Of a stretch of 64,000 bases of DNA, positions 37,601-52,600 are shown one piece after another. Every line of letters begins with the position of its first letter. The stretch's first letter is position 1. The notes under the pieces were generated by a model. The model made no database searches. It was not told the DNA's origin and saw only the letters and a list, made by a program, of their open reading frames with translations. The stretch spans positions 2,116,549-2,180,548 of the forward strand of contig NW_019091365.1 in the NCBI RefSeq assembly GCF_001949145.1. Direction: 5' to 3'. This DNA is from Acanthaster planci. Lineage: Eukaryota > Echinodermata > Asteroidea > Valvatida > Acanthasteridae. Position numbers and translations under genes: made by a program.

Positions 37601-40600
37601 TTTCTGGGATTAATCGTAATAAGCTGAGCAGTGATGGGTTTTATAATAATTACGATGGAAATGATGGAAAGACAACATCCAGGAGGACCTGAGGGCCCTG
37701 AGGTTATGGCCTGAAATGGCACTGGACAGTAAGACCCCCATGGCAAGTGAAGCCAACTATAGGGAGGACTTGTCTGACCCCTGCTTCGAGGGAAAGAAGG
37801 ACGTAAAACGGAAGATGATGATGATGACGAGTGGTTATGAAACTTATCTGTAGAAGTATATTTAGTGTAAGTTACGTCTCCTATAATGACTACGCAATTA
37901 CAGTATTTATTTTACATCAGCATCTGTTCTGCAGATGTTGTGTAACTTTTGCAAACTGTGTCATAAGTTGTCTTGCAGTAACATAAAATATGACGTAGGT
38001 TAAAGCAGCCACTGTGTTTTGTAAGTTTGAAGTTGGTTCATATTTTACACATCAGCCTCTGGTGCAAAGTGTGACCTGTCTATATGCTTTGTCCCTTGTA
38101 GATAGCAGCCATTACCGCAGCCAGCCGGCGGGCCGCCTACGCCCGATCCCGCAGCAAAGAATCCAGCAGCTTCTCAGAGACGGGCCTCTTCCTGGACCCC
38201 TCCATTCTCACCGAGGGGAGCAGCCCCCAGAGCCAGCTTCAGCACCGAGGGGCCAAGTCTGCCCTGACTACCATCGCTCGGCGATTTGGGATGGATCTCA
38301 TCACCGGGGCGGGCAAGCTGTGGGAGCTAATGACTGCTCCTTTGCTAGAACACCTTCAGCCATCCAAGTTTGGTGAGGAACTGTCAAGGTTAAGCTTGTA
38401 GAGCTGCAGCTCTGCCATTGATTGGCTGCATTAAATCCATAGCTGTAGACGAAAATTGGGATGTTCTCACTGCAGATTTGGAAAAATGTCCTCAGTTGAG
38501 CGTTTGAGGCTGTTGGCTGCATTTTATGCACTGCATGGACTTTCCGTAGCCATAGACAAAATTGCTTGACAGAGACACAGGCTTTTATTCTGAAGTGAGA
38601 AAAAAGGTTTTCTTCAGTTGTTTGGGAAAAAACTAAACAAAGTCGGTGGGGTCTTTGGATTTTTATTTTCTTATTGGCAAGTTTTGTAAGATACTTAAAT
38701 TTAGCTACTCTGACATACGTGATCCACTTTGCAAAAGGGAATATTATTATTAAAGGGAATGACAAAAGTGAGTTATATGGCTTAAAGTCTGCATTGTAAT
38801 CTTTCATTTGGTATATGGCACAGATCAATAGCCCATTCCGTTCCAGAGATTTGACCTTTTTTCACCTTTATTAAGTTCTACGGAGTTCAACTTAACTGAG
38901 AAAACAGGCTCTGAAATGCTGAAACAGATGGGACTGGAAGAGTCATCTCAAATCTTCCTGTCAACTAGTGTATTCCCTTCGAACCGTTTTGGTCATAAAC
39001 CTGAAACTTTAGTGAATAATGATGTTTTTTCTGATGAAAAACAAACATTGAAATCCCACAAGAATTTCACTTTCTTAACATTGAGAGGGCCATTGCACAC
39101 AATGGCATAGGCAGCTTTTATATTGCCTCTTCCTGGAATGGGTCACAAATATGAGGTTTGCAGCAATGCTTTCCTAATTACTTAAATGTTTCCACATTTT
39201 GAAATGTTTTCCATAGCGAATGAAATCACAGCCAAAATGTGTTTAAATATTCTTGTGCACCAAATGTCAAAAGTCACAAAATATCATGTGTGAAATAGTC
39301 TATGGAAAAAATCACCAAAACATTGTCTTTTCAAATAATCTCAAATTGAAATTGAAAAATTTTTTGAAATGAAAAAATTGAAAAACCAGTTAAAATTGCA
39401 AATGCTCATGAACTAAAGCAAGCACAAGAACATGTTGCATTTAGTGAATTTCTTAAATTCAAAATGGGAAGGTACGTTTTCGGATATCAAGGTATCGGAT
39501 ATCCTAGTCGCACTGAATGTGGCCATACTGCCTATTTGTTAACCCTAACACTCCTCAGTCCTTCACCTGTTGGAGGACTGATTACTGTTAGGGTTAATGT
39601 GATACCAGGCTTCCAATTAAGGATGCGGGATTGTTCTTTTATGTAGATTTCAAATATTACAGAATATTGTAAGCACTGATTACCACCATTACCCAAGTTG
39701 TGTAGAGGGTATTTAAGTTAGTCTGATAGTGGATGTCCTTTTCAGATGCCATCTTGCTGGAGGACAAGGATGACCTAGCCCAAGAGCTAATCAATAGCCT
39801 ACAAGTGTTTGAGGTACTATGCCCAGCAGTGCATCCAAACCTACACCCAAAGGTCAGTGCTGGACTTTATCCTCACACATCGGAGCAGTGGCATTACCAT
39901 AGTGTAGCCCCTTGTCTTGTCAAGTGTTGAAAACAGAACAAAGTTGTTCGTTTACTCAACTCACTAAACCTGTCTGATCTTGTATTTACAGGTTTTTTAA
40001 TGATTAAATTGTTTGGCCTTTTACATTGGTTGAGGATTTTCTTGTTACACCCTTGTCAGTTTCTTAAACAAACTAAATTGGGAATTTTCTTCGTGTTCTG
40101 TTCATTTTTTCATTACCAGCTGACAGGCCTTCTTCCCAACCTGATCCAGTGTCTGCAGCACCCTTACACCGCCGTCCGGCATGTGGCAGCCAGCAGCCTG
40201 GGGGCACTGGGCCAGGTGGCCACGGCCGAGACCATGAATCGTGTCCTGGCAGATGTGCTGCCTCTCCTGGGGGTGGCAGACAGCGCCACCCGGCGGGAGG
40301 GGTCCGTGGAGGCCATGATGTGTCTCATCGAGCGGTTGGGCATGGGTGTGGTTCCCTACATTGTACTGCTGGTGGTGCCCCTGCTGGGGCGAATGAGCGA
40401 CCAGGTGGAAAGCGTGCGACTGACGGCTACGCACTGCTTCGCGACGCTGATAAGGCTCATGCCACTGGAGGTGAGTTGAAAGCATACTCTGTTAATTCAA
40501 CGGGAACCTAGTTATGCTTGCCTACCCCCCCGCTTTGCCCTGTCCTCTGGAACATGTCTTGTCTCAACTTAATGATTCATCTGCAGCCAGAGGTATCCAC

Positions 40601-43600
40601 ACTCACATCTTTGGGTGACAGTAACAGCAAGCCATTGGCTATGTAGGCACATCTGTTCTTCTCAGCCACTGTCAGTTTTGTAGTTGAGTCCACCAGAAGT
40701 CTCTGCAAGTCCCATCACATATTCATCACAAGTCACTCAGTCTTAAGCCAAGCTATTCAAATCAGAAGCATTCCTTAGTCACTGTTCCCCTCATACTTAT
40801 AACTGACCTTGTGAAGGAACTCCACTACAATACAGGCTATAGAGTACCAATGTGGGACGCCATTTTGAACCACGGGGTGTAGTGCAAACGAATGGAGTTC
40901 ACGCTTGTTGGTTCACTCACAGGTTTTTGTGCTAATGCCTTTTACACACACGACATACTGTATCCACTTCGGTACTGTGTAGTCTTAGCTTTTTGGCATC
41001 ACCGTAGTAATGCCTTACTCTGAAAGATCTCTGGAATAATTTGTGATTGAGCCAAGTTAAAAGTACCAATTTTTAGGTATAATTTTAGATGAGCATCTTA
41101 CTTGGAAATGTCACATAGATGAACTAGCCACAAAAATAAAGAACACTGGCATTATTAATCACTTAAGGTATATTTCCTTCTAACTAAAAAAACCTGTAAT
41201 TAGAGACATGAACGTAAAAGATTGCCCTCATGTAATTGAAGGTCTTGTCTCACACTTGTTTGTTGTATGATATGTTTTGTCTGTTCTGTGTCTATTTCTT
41301 TGTTGCTTTCTTATTTCTTGTCTGTTCATTGGTTTGGGGTATAAAAGCATTGCTTAACCCCACACCTAAATGTTGTCATTTATTCTTGCTTTGAAATTTC
41401 TGTTACCCTGTACATTATTGTATCTTACCTATTTGTATTTGTCTGTACGACTAATTCTGTAATTGTGATTGCGTGTTAGAATGACGGCATTGAATAAGTG
41501 TCTTATCATCTTATCAAAGCTGAACTGTTCTCTGATTACCCTCCTTCCTCATCCAACCCATCCGCAGGCTGGGATCCCAGACCCACCAGCGATGGCAGTG
41601 TCCTTGGTCAAGCAGAAAGCTAGGGAACGGCGTTTCTTAGAACAACTCCTTGACAGTAAAAAGCTGGATAGCTACGAAGTGCCGGTCACCATCAAAGCTG
41701 AACTCAGGAAATACCAACAGGTAAAACTTGGACATGCCAGTAGTTCTGGTAACCCCCCCTCGTGGGATTTAATTAATCATTGTTTTTATGGTAAGATATT
41801 GGTGTTTTTATGAAAGTGAGGTCTAGACGTAAAAGAAAAGTTGAAATAGGGAGAGAGATGTATGGTTACATGGTTCTGACAAAAGTGGTTTATCATTCAG
41901 AGCTTCAACATTCTAAAGGCTGTCAAGAGATTTCTGAAAAAAGATCTCTAAATTTGGAATGACTTCAATAATTCATTTTATTTTTGTAAGTGACTTTGGA
42001 TAAGATGTCCTTCTAATCTATTTCATTTTCATAGGGTGTTTTTAACCTCAAAAAGTCTTCAAAAATCTATGTTTGATTTCCATGATTTAAAAGTGCAAAT
42101 GAAAACTTAACATTATAGCCAGAGTGTTAGTTTTGACAGTAACGTCAAATTTCCATTTATTCCACAACCTGCGACTCAGGATGGTGTGAACTGGCTGGCA
42201 TTTCTCAACAAGTACAAGTTGCATGGGATTCTGTGTGATGACATGGGTCTGGGGAAAACGCTGCAGTCCATCTGCATCATGGCTGGAGACCACTACCTCA
42301 GAGAAAGAGCACATAAAGTATGTCAGACAAAAGCTGACCATCATTTTCTTATAATTTGGAATTTTTTTCTTTGATCGTTGTGGTGACAGGCTTTTCTCCA
42401 AAAAGCCTCCACAAAAACAAATAATATTCTGTTGTCCTGGATTTTTATTTTACGTGCCGGTTTCAACGTTGTATGCTTTTAAGTCAGTAATCTCTTTACA
42501 AATAGCCGATTTTAAGGAAATTCATTAGAATTTTGACTCATTTTCCAGATTTTTAGCTTGTCAATTATTAATGAAGGAAACAAATGTGCCAAATTGTTTC
42601 CTTCCCATCAAAAGGATTGTGAATTTATAAGAGATTTTTAACTGAGAAGTCTCCAATTTCCAATTGAACTGTGCTTTATAAATTTAATTTATTTCCATCT
42701 TATCATTTCAGTTATTTATATTTTTATGTCATTTATATTTTTCTATAGAAAACGCAGCATGCAGATGCTGCCCCTCTGTCCTCCATTGTCATCTGTCCAC
42801 CAACCCTCACAGGGCACTGGGTCTTTGAAATTGAGAAATTCTGCTCACGAGAGTACCTCCATCCCCTGCACTACACTGGCCCGCCCACTGAACGACAAAC
42901 GTACGTTTGACTTACCGGAATAAGCTGTTTTCATTTTTTCATGAATACTGTTGGAATTGTACAGGGCCTTAAGTGTTGTGTCACTTGAATTCTAAATTAT
43001 TGTGCTGTATTTCTCATTAAAGAAAAGAACGTGTCCCTGGAATAACCTTTCGGTTCAGGAAATTGACATATTTCTTGCTAAATAAGACATGCAATGCAGT
43101 CTGTTCACTTGTACAGTTAATTCCCTTTAGTCAAGTAAATGGAGTGTGATTCATTCCCATTTCAATATAGCACCCGCTGTCGTCATTCCTGCTGTCAGAT
43201 GTCATCATTTCACAATCGTCTTTCGTTTTATTTTCCCTCTTTTTTTCTGCCCCCTCCCCTGTGATACAGGTTACGCAGTAGGGTTAAGAAGCACAACTTG
43301 GTTGTGGTGTCTTATGACATTGTCCGGAACGACATCGACTTCTTTAAGTGAGTAGTACAGCTGTCATGCCAGTTTGCGTTTACGTTTGAGCAAACAAACA
43401 ATACTGGCTACGCGAGTGATTTCTTATGCTGATCTGGTGTGCAGGATTTACATTTCACACGATCAGTGGAGTCTGGTATTAAAATATCTACTGGCTTATG
43501 GAGACATTGATAACTTAATCTGCTGTCTCCGATATTTTGCGCATTAATGAAAAATTGAGGTAGTGCAGTCTACTGTTGACTTACTCAAGCACATTTCCTG

Positions 43601-46600
43601 TAATCAGAAAGCCAGTAAAATGTGTGGGGTTGTGCCTAAGAACGAACCTAGCAATAAACCAAAGTTTCACTCTTAACCGCTTCGTGACGGGTTCAATTAA
43701 AATGGTAGTGCACGAATACGGGCGTTTTTCATGATTTTCTGTTTTCAAAATTCTTCAAAAACTTTTATACCCACACGAGTGACTGTCTGATGGCTACTCT
43801 AATCTGACAGGCAACATCAATTGACACCCGTGTATTTCAACCAGGCCTGCCGCCCAATAAAGAGAGCCCAGATTGTGCAGTGTTGCGTAATTTTCTTTTC
43901 TAGAGCAGTTCGCTGCTGGCGTCTTTTTCAATGGGGCTAGTTTAGCATGCAGCAGTATTGTGTTTCTCAGCACTGCAGCGCTGCATAGCTTTCATCCGCG
44001 GTTGTAATCCTGCGTATTGAGTGCCTCAAAAAGTTGTATAGTGTTTCAAAAAAGGACAGAGTACCTCTGCTATTGACAAATAAAATGTTCTTCAAGTCCC
44101 AGCAGCTTGGTCTTTTGTTCAGATTCCTGTCTTTTGTTACAAGATCCAGGTCCTTTGTCCGATTTCAGGCTCCCCGGCTATGCGTTCAAACATAGGGTAC
44201 CCGATACCGGGTTCCCTGGTGCAAAGTGGTTAAATTCAAGGCATATTCTGTCTGCTTTGCCATGTTTACATTGTCTCCAGAAAAATACTGTTACTTCATT
44301 TAGTAGATCAGGAGAACCTTGCTTGTTGACCCATTGCAAAGTAGGGGATTATGTGGGTTTCATTTATGACAAGGTGAAAACGTGTAAGATGCAGGCTGTT
44401 TGCACTTTTTTTAAGATTTGACTTTATTTTTTAAATTTTCATCAGGACAATTCAGTGGAATTACTGCATACTTGACGAGGGTCACATCATCAAGAATGGC
44501 AAAACCAAGCTAGCCAAGGCCATCAAGCAGTTGAGTGCAGCACATCGACTCATTCTGTCAGGCACACCTATTCAGGTATGTTGCAGACTTATGTACAGTC
44601 CCACCAAGGAATGATGTGCTTGCCAGTGGTATGCTTGCCAAGTCAAAGTTGCCTTCAACTCACAAAAAATAATGTCTTTCCGTTGAATAAGATCATCTTG
44701 ACAATACATGATGTCTGCTTTACCAGGAATAAGCGGCAGCAAATATTGTGGTTGTATTTTCAAGTTATCTCGTCATTGCAACTAGCTTGTTAAAGATGTC
44801 AGGCAAGCTTTAAAAAATGTGCAAGGGTTACTTACACTCCAGATTTTATAGAACTTCTCCTGTTTACCCATAGGGCACAGCTTGCACATTATAGTTGATA
44901 TTGTGAGCATGTGGAGGCTTACAAGAGAACAGCATGACCTGCAGGACAATACATTTGGAGCAAATACTGTCCTTGGTGAGAATAAGAAAAGAAATGGAAC
45001 AGCAGCATTCCTAAATTTGGATATGTGAGGTGACGAATGGTATTTCTCCCATCATCGACTTTTGTGTTACTCCTAGAACAATGTGCTAGAGCTGTGGTCT
45101 CTGTTTGACTTCCTGATGCCGGGCTACCTGGGAACGGAGAAACAGTTCACGGCCAGATACGCCAAGCCGATCATTCAGAGCCGAGATGCCAAGAGCTCAT
45201 CCAAGGAGCAAGAATCTGGTGAGGTGCCTTGTGTTGTTTCCAGTCATAACAAAGAGGAGACATTTTGCCTCCAGAAAGTGGACCACAGTATCTCTCAAGA
45301 TGTTATGCGATGCAACCACAATCATTACTGGTAGTAGTACCTTGCAATATGGCAATATGTCATTCTCATGGAAATAGAATTTGTCACTTAGTAGTTAATC
45401 AGTTGGAAATAGTGTTGGCCTGTTCATAGATTTAGCGGCAACCACAATTAGGCGCCATTTTTGTTGTAGCAATATGCTGGTGTGCAAGTAGCATGCATGT
45501 TGACTACGTCTTCAACCAATGAGGTGCTGTGACTTGTCAACATGCATGCATGCCTCAAGCTAACTAACACATGAGTGAGTGTGGGGCCAGTTTACTAATG
45601 GTGCCTCTTTCTGATGAGTCTACGGGGATCTTGGTAATTGTTAAGATTTCTTGTGTTCAATTTCCAATCCACTCCAGTTTTCTTTGTTCAACATAATTAG
45701 GCCACTTTTCTTCCTGTGACTTGCAATGGCAGGTGCCTTGGCCATGGAGTCTCTACACAGACAGGTCCTTCCGTTCCTGCTCAGACGTCTCAAGGAGGAT
45801 GTGCTTGACGATCTACCTCCCAAGATCATTCAGGACTATTACTGTGAGCTCAGTGCTCTCCAGGTAAGGGCCGGTGACCATTTAGACCCGGTTTGAAAAG
45901 GGCCCCCTGGTAGCCCGCCCTGTATAATGCCTGCCCGGTATTCAGGCTACTCCAGGCCGGTATCAGGCCTGTCTGGACATTGGCATTTCAAAGTCCCTAA
46001 TGGAAGGCTTCCCCCACCGTGCTTCCACAGATGAATAGGGGTCTAAGGGGATTAGTGTAAACATTGTATAGCGCTGAAGGATTAAAAACCACAAGCAGGT
46101 TCCTTCTAGGATAGATTAAATGTACCAGTACTTGCAAACAATAGACCCCAGGATGGAGAAGTTCGAGATCAACAACCAGTCCAGCATCCCAGGCCGGTCG
46201 CCAGGCTGGTATGAAAGGGGTTTTTGCAACAGGGCGAGCTTACCGGGGGGGCCCTTTCCAAACCGGGTCTAAATGGTCGCCGGCCCTAAAGGCCGGTCAC
46301 AAAATTCCACACTCGCAAAGGTTTAGATGATATCGAGTGTGGTACTTTGAGAATCTTAAACCTTCACATGTGGGAACTTTCTTTATGTCCCAAGGTGCAA
46401 CTGTATGAGGACTTTGCCAAGTCTCGAGCTAAGAAGGGTGTGGAGGCAAGCATTGACAGCCCAGAGGAGGGGGAGAGCCAGGCCAAACCCTTGGCACCAG
46501 CTACAAGTCACATATTCCAGGTAAGACAGGGTGAAGTCAGTCTCTCGTCTCACTGATCACAGGTGCAGTCCCAAACAAAAGAGAGGAGGGATTTTTGGGA

Positions 46601-49600
46601 GGAGTAGCCAATATCTGATGAGGTCCTATTTATTGTTGGGATAAAAGTTGTGAACTTTTCAAGAAGCTGTGAAAGGTATCTCCACTCGTCTTGCAAAAAT
46701 GTTGTTCACTTTGATACAAAGAGTATTGGAGGGGGTGTGTGTAAATAAACGTGAGAGCCTGAAGACTAAGCATTATAGCAGGAAGTCCTGTAACAGAAAT
46801 ATATTACAGTTACCAGAGGTGACTTATAGGTAAGTATCAACAGTGGTGTGAGCAACAAATCACAAGTTACAGCTGATATGTTAACAGTTGTGTCAGAGAT
46901 TGGGAAAAAAGTATGTTGTTTCTTTACTTCATGTTGAAAAGATTTAGTAAATATGTGTATAATGAAGTCTTTTAAATGGTGCATCATTCATGACATGAAA
47001 TACCAAAATCACCTTTGTGAACTTTGATTCTACACTCTTCCCCGTATCGGGGGGGGGAGGGACAGTGTCCTGTACTACCCAAAGGACATTGCTTTGCTTG
47101 ATGATGCATACTCCTCTTGTTTTACATTTTCTCTACCTCATGGCTGTTAAACTTCCTTCTGAATCACCTTCTTTTGCACTTCAACTAAAACAGCCTAGTC
47201 TGGTGGAACTATCCTTGCTACTCATTACAATTAAACATCATTGTATAAAGTTTTATATAAGCCATGAAACTGCTGAAATGCACATTTTTCCATTTATTGA
47301 AACTTTATGCTCGCTTTAGCGAAGTCAGTGTATTATCACTTGGGTCACTTTAAAAAAATTTTTTTTCAAGTTTAGTTTATTTGTATCCATATCTTGAATA
47401 AAATAATCACATGAATTTGATATCAAACTAACAGAAATGATATGATGATTCCAGATAAGAAGCAAATGTTTGTACAAAATCTGGAACCTGCTTCTAGTTA
47501 TTAAAGTAACAGGCAATTATGTATTACTGGATCAGAAATAGAATATATTTTTGAGTGGAAGGATTTGGGTTTTGTGCATATTGCTACATTGAAAGTCTCG
47601 AAGTGGCATGGCAAGCCAAAAACTTCCTCAACATTATCCCTAGTATGAAGTCCAGAGAAGGTCCAAAGTTCGATTATCTGATGTTTTACTTGTCTCGTTC
47701 TGTGTATCGAATGGTTGCTGACTAGTTAGATGTGATATATTGCCAACCAGGAAGGATGCTCACTACTCTGAAACATTTCAGTTAATGGTGTATTTCCATT
47801 TGATGTTACACCCTTAGGCACTTCAGTACTTGCGCAAGGTGTGTAATCATCCGTTACTTGTCCTGAACAAAAAACACCCTCAGTATGACAACATCACCGC
47901 CCAACTTAGCGCTCAGAACACCTCCCTGCATGATATCGCACACGCACCCAAGCTGACTGCACTCAAGTAAGTTTGCCCATGACAGCTTGTTTGATGGAGG
48001 ATAGAGTTTTGTGTCACTTGGTACAGTTGTACATGTCACCATCTTGCTCTCTTTTGTGTCAAGGTTGATAAAACTGGTCACTAACTTGTGTTAGCTTACC
48101 AGTTCAGAGCCTCAGGCTGTGTCCAAATTACTTGGCTGTGGCTTAAAATTACATAGAACTCTATGGGAATTGGTTACAGCCACTACCATAGACTCGTGTT
48201 TTATTTCAAGCTGCAGCCGGGTAATTTAGACACGACCTTAGCCTTTCTGCTAATTTGAAATCTGTGTAATGGATAATAAGACTTTAGAATTATCTTTCAT
48301 GTTTTAGACATGTTTAAAGCTGAACCTTATCCTCATTTTTGTTTGTAGTTGTGATATTGATTGCCTTCGCTGAGGTTTAGATCACTCTCATTTCGCCTAA
48401 AATCTGTATGGGCAGCCAAAGTTTGCAGAAAAACCACTCTTTGGTTGTTTCCGATTTTAGCTCAAATTCTTTTAACATGTACATTCGTCAGATTTATTTT
48501 TTCATTTATTACTTAAGACTCCAGTAGTACATGTATTATTATCTAGTGTTTTGAAAGCTGCATGGGATTTTTAACATTTTTTGAATTGTTCTTTTACGTT
48601 TTTAGTGACGACCAGCCATACTTTTAGCAGCTACTTGTAGGAAAAAGACATCTGTGACATAAGAAGAGCAGACCCTATGGTTACTTGTTTTTCTGTGTAA
48701 TTCCTCCTCTCTGCAGGCAGTTGCTCCAGGACTGTGGCATCGGCGTGGAGGTCATGGTTAGCGAACAGGAAGGATTGACAGAAGCCGTCGTGGGCCAGCA
48801 TAGGGTGCTGCTTTTCTGCCAGCTCAAGAGCATGCTGGATATTGTGGAGAAAGACTTACTCAGGTCTGATTTAGGTTTTTATTTTCAGTCATGACATTTT
48901 TCTTACTTTAAAAGGATTTCAGATTTTTTCCTCCTTTCATTTCCAATTATTTCCTCCATTTCCAACATTCTTCAGTGTAGTCCTGCTTTTGGGGATCTTA
49001 TGGGAACATTTTTATCTTTTTCCTTCAAGGTTAACTGTATGTATTATTTTTAGTGTAGGGGTTGCTGTGGTACTTTCCTAAGGGAATGTCAAGATTTCTT
49101 CTTGATTGGAAACTAAAATACGAAACTCTCAATTTGGCTGTGTTTCTAAAGCAAATTATGGCTGGATGTGGTGAGGAAAATTGGTCACCTGTTAACTTTT
49201 GACCATTTCTACTTGCAATTTTACAGATGTGTTGCTAAGCCTAGTGCCAAGAAGTTCCCCTATTCTGCATATTACAGTAACGATTAGTTGGGTCTGTATT
49301 TTGAACACCACTTTAGAAAAAGTCCTGGAAGCAGTGAAAAGCAGAATCTAAGAGAAGAGGTGGACATCGTCATATTTCTCGTGTTGATTTTGTTGCAGGA
49401 AACACCTTCCGAATGTGACCTACCTCAGGCTGGATGGCAGCGTGCCTGCTGGCCAAAGGCATGACATTGTCCATAGGTACATAAAATGAACTTATTAAGG
49501 CTATCCATTTATTGATAGTTTAAGAACCGGATACCGAAAACTAAACTACCAATACACAATGTCTGATTAAGGTGTGCCATATTATGGGATTGTTGGTGCT

Positions 49601-52600
49601 GCAGCCAATTTCATGAAATGTGGTATCACTTTGAACCATGCGTAAGCCTTGCGCCACAATTTTATGCCATAGTTGTGCAATATACTTATGTTTGATTTCA
49701 TGAAAAGTTGTGTAGCTGCACCATGTTTTAATAAAATAATTTCTTGGACAAGGACAAAATGGTTTTTACAAAGGCTGTTCCTTGCCAATGTAACATTCAT
49801 CAAACAGTCATTGAAAAAAAACAGTCATTTTGAAAAAAAAACAGCCAAACAAGTTTTTATTAGCTTCTACAACAAAACTGTACACCTTGTTATATTCAAC
49901 AATGATGCGGCTTAACTGAACACGATAAGCTAGTCAAATCGTTCAGTTTCGTTTCATTTGGTGCAACTTACACCATCTAAAATGATTGCGTAAATTACGC
50001 CATTATTTGTTGCATAAGTCACAGACTTATATGTATGTAGTGCATAAGTTTTGTAAAATTGGTCTTAATTGATTGCGCAACTTGTGCAATAAAATGTAGT
50101 GCAAGTGGAGTTACGCCATTGCTTAAAGTGTCATGAAATCAGAACTAACGACCTAAAGATATGTGACATAACCTGAGCTACATTCGGGATGCAGGGATTC
50201 GACAAAGATGTGTATCAAAACCTAGATATCATTAGTACAGGATCTTAAAGCATGTTACGATACCATGGACTGAATTTATGGGAAGAGGGCTGGAAGTGTG
50301 ACGCATTGTTCATAATCTCCAGAGTTTGCATTGGGCTATATATCAATTCTGTGGCCCAGTATGGATGCGTTGAAAATGTCTTTTTTTGTCTCCTTTGAGT
50401 ACAGATTCAACAACGATCCTTCCATTGACATCTTACTGCTGACTACACATGTTGGAGGCCTGGGGCTTAATCTGACAGGAGCCGATACTGTTATATTTGT
50501 GGAACATGACTGGAACCCCACCAGGGACTTGCAGGTAAATTCATAAGCAGCAACGTGATACTCACTACAATTTTGCTTGCTTCTACTAAAGGTCACAGAG
50601 GAGATAGAGCTCCTGCATTCGTCCTGGAAGATGTTTCCATGAGCTTGACTCTTGCTCATCAAGCTTTGAATTCTAAAGTAAATATCTTTCAGACTACAGG
50701 ATTTGTACCAACAGAAACCTTACCAACCAGAAGTATTTTACATGATCCATTCCAAGAGACAAAGTGCACATCTTTTGGAGGTTGACTTGAAAAATAAAAA
50801 AAAAATTCCAAGTGTAAGAAGACTCTATTTCATTGCAATAAAAGTATCATAATTCTCCAAAAATTAAATTGGAGAGCTCAAACTGTTCAGACCATTGTGT
50901 TCTCATCTTACTAAAAGCAAACATGAGGACATGAATGTAGCATTGGAAAGCTCAATTTGTGAGATGCAAGAGCAAATCTCAAGATGTCTTCCGAACTCGC
51001 ATCTTAAAAACGTAATGATGATATATATTACATGTATATTTCTTGAGAAAGCCTTGGGATATTCCAAAAACTTGTTTGCCAATTGTGATGTAATCTGCGA
51101 AAAACTTTCACATGGTGAGCTTTTGGGTGCATGTAAACTTCAGATTGATATGAACACATTCTTGTTTTCAGATGTATTTCATTAATGATTCTAGGTTGTC
51201 CACAACATGAGTCTAGGTTGTCTAGAATCATGAATTAAACAGTTTTGAAAGCAGCACGGTATCCAGATCAATTTGAGGGTGATTTGTACTAAAAGGACAA
51301 AGCTCACCTTGTAGAGGGTTTTCACAGATCGTATCATAATTCTTCTGGAATTTCATTGTCCTGCATGTGTAGGCGATGGACAGGGCCCACCGCATTGGTC
51401 AGAAGAGAGTGGTCAACGTGTACCGCCTCATTACCAGAGGAACCTTGGAGGAGAAAATCATGGGGTAGATAGCTTTATCCTTGTCTCTTAGGATTGTGTT
51501 TATGTGCTGCAGGGTAAACTCTGAAACGGCCCTAAATAAAGGATGGACATAATTTCATGTGGTGCTTTCCAATGAACAATGATTTATTCAGTCATCCAAG
51601 CTGGCATGACTTGTAATTGGTATCAAATTAAAGCCCATCACATGCAGTTTCCTGTACCCAATTTGTTTTGTTGTCATTTCAGTTGTTTCAGCACCATTTT
51701 TTAAACTGTCCTGTTTTAATGGTCTAAAATTAAAAGGGACTGTAGGACTAGATGTTGTACATTTACTGATTTGTCAAAATATTGAATTGTAAATCATGCC
51801 TTCTGCTACTGTAACAGCAAGAAAAAGTTAATTGAAAGAAGCTAAGGAAAAGTTTGGCTTTTTTAGGGCTAGGAGATACTCAGATGTTTTAAACATTTCT
51901 AGTGTCGTTCCAGTGTCACTTAGTTCATTTTACTGACTCCTGTATGCATACTTGCATTGGTCAAGGTTTTGAAATTAGAGATTGATGTCATATTTTTGCC
52001 TTGGCAGACTTCAGAAGTTCAAGATGAACATTGCCAACACCGTCATCACCCAGGATAACTCCAGTCTGCAGTCCATGGGCACTGATCAGCTCTTGGACTT
52101 GTTTTCCCTGGACCAGGTACTAAGATGACAGAACATGGGCCAACTTTGTGGAGATTAATTATATAGTGGACCCAATTTTATGGTGCTGCTTAAGTGCACA
52201 ATTTTATTCTAACCGAGGTTCTACATATTTTATGGAGACTGAAAGCAGTAAGCACAGCAAAAGCATATTTTCATCCAAGAATAACTTTGCTTAACTTAGT
52301 GATATGACAGTGGAAATCTCCATATGCAGGCAACTGTTAGCACAATCAACATTTTCTGCTATAGGGAGCACAACTTTTGTACTAACTCTTAAGCAGTGCC
52401 ATGAAATTCGGCCCCATTAAGCAAATTTGTGTCTTAAAATGTAAGCACAGATTGGCTCACAAGCTATAAATGATGCATCGCATTTTGCTGGGGAACCTAA
52501 TTTGCTGAGCAGGTTTTGTTTCCACTAGTGTTGTAGTCGGGACCATCATAAGACCCCTCAAGACCAACGCAAGACCCCTAGTCTTGATTCAAGCCACAAG

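Noticed and set aside
40102-40485. 127-codon minus-strand frame opposite BTAF1 exon 24
   Set aside because: It is a shadow of the GC-rich, clearly conserved plus-strand exon.
49605-50150. Possible element with TTTCATGA at both ends in BTAF1 intron 35
   Set aside because: The ends pair for only about ten bases and no inverted or duplicated borders could be fixed.
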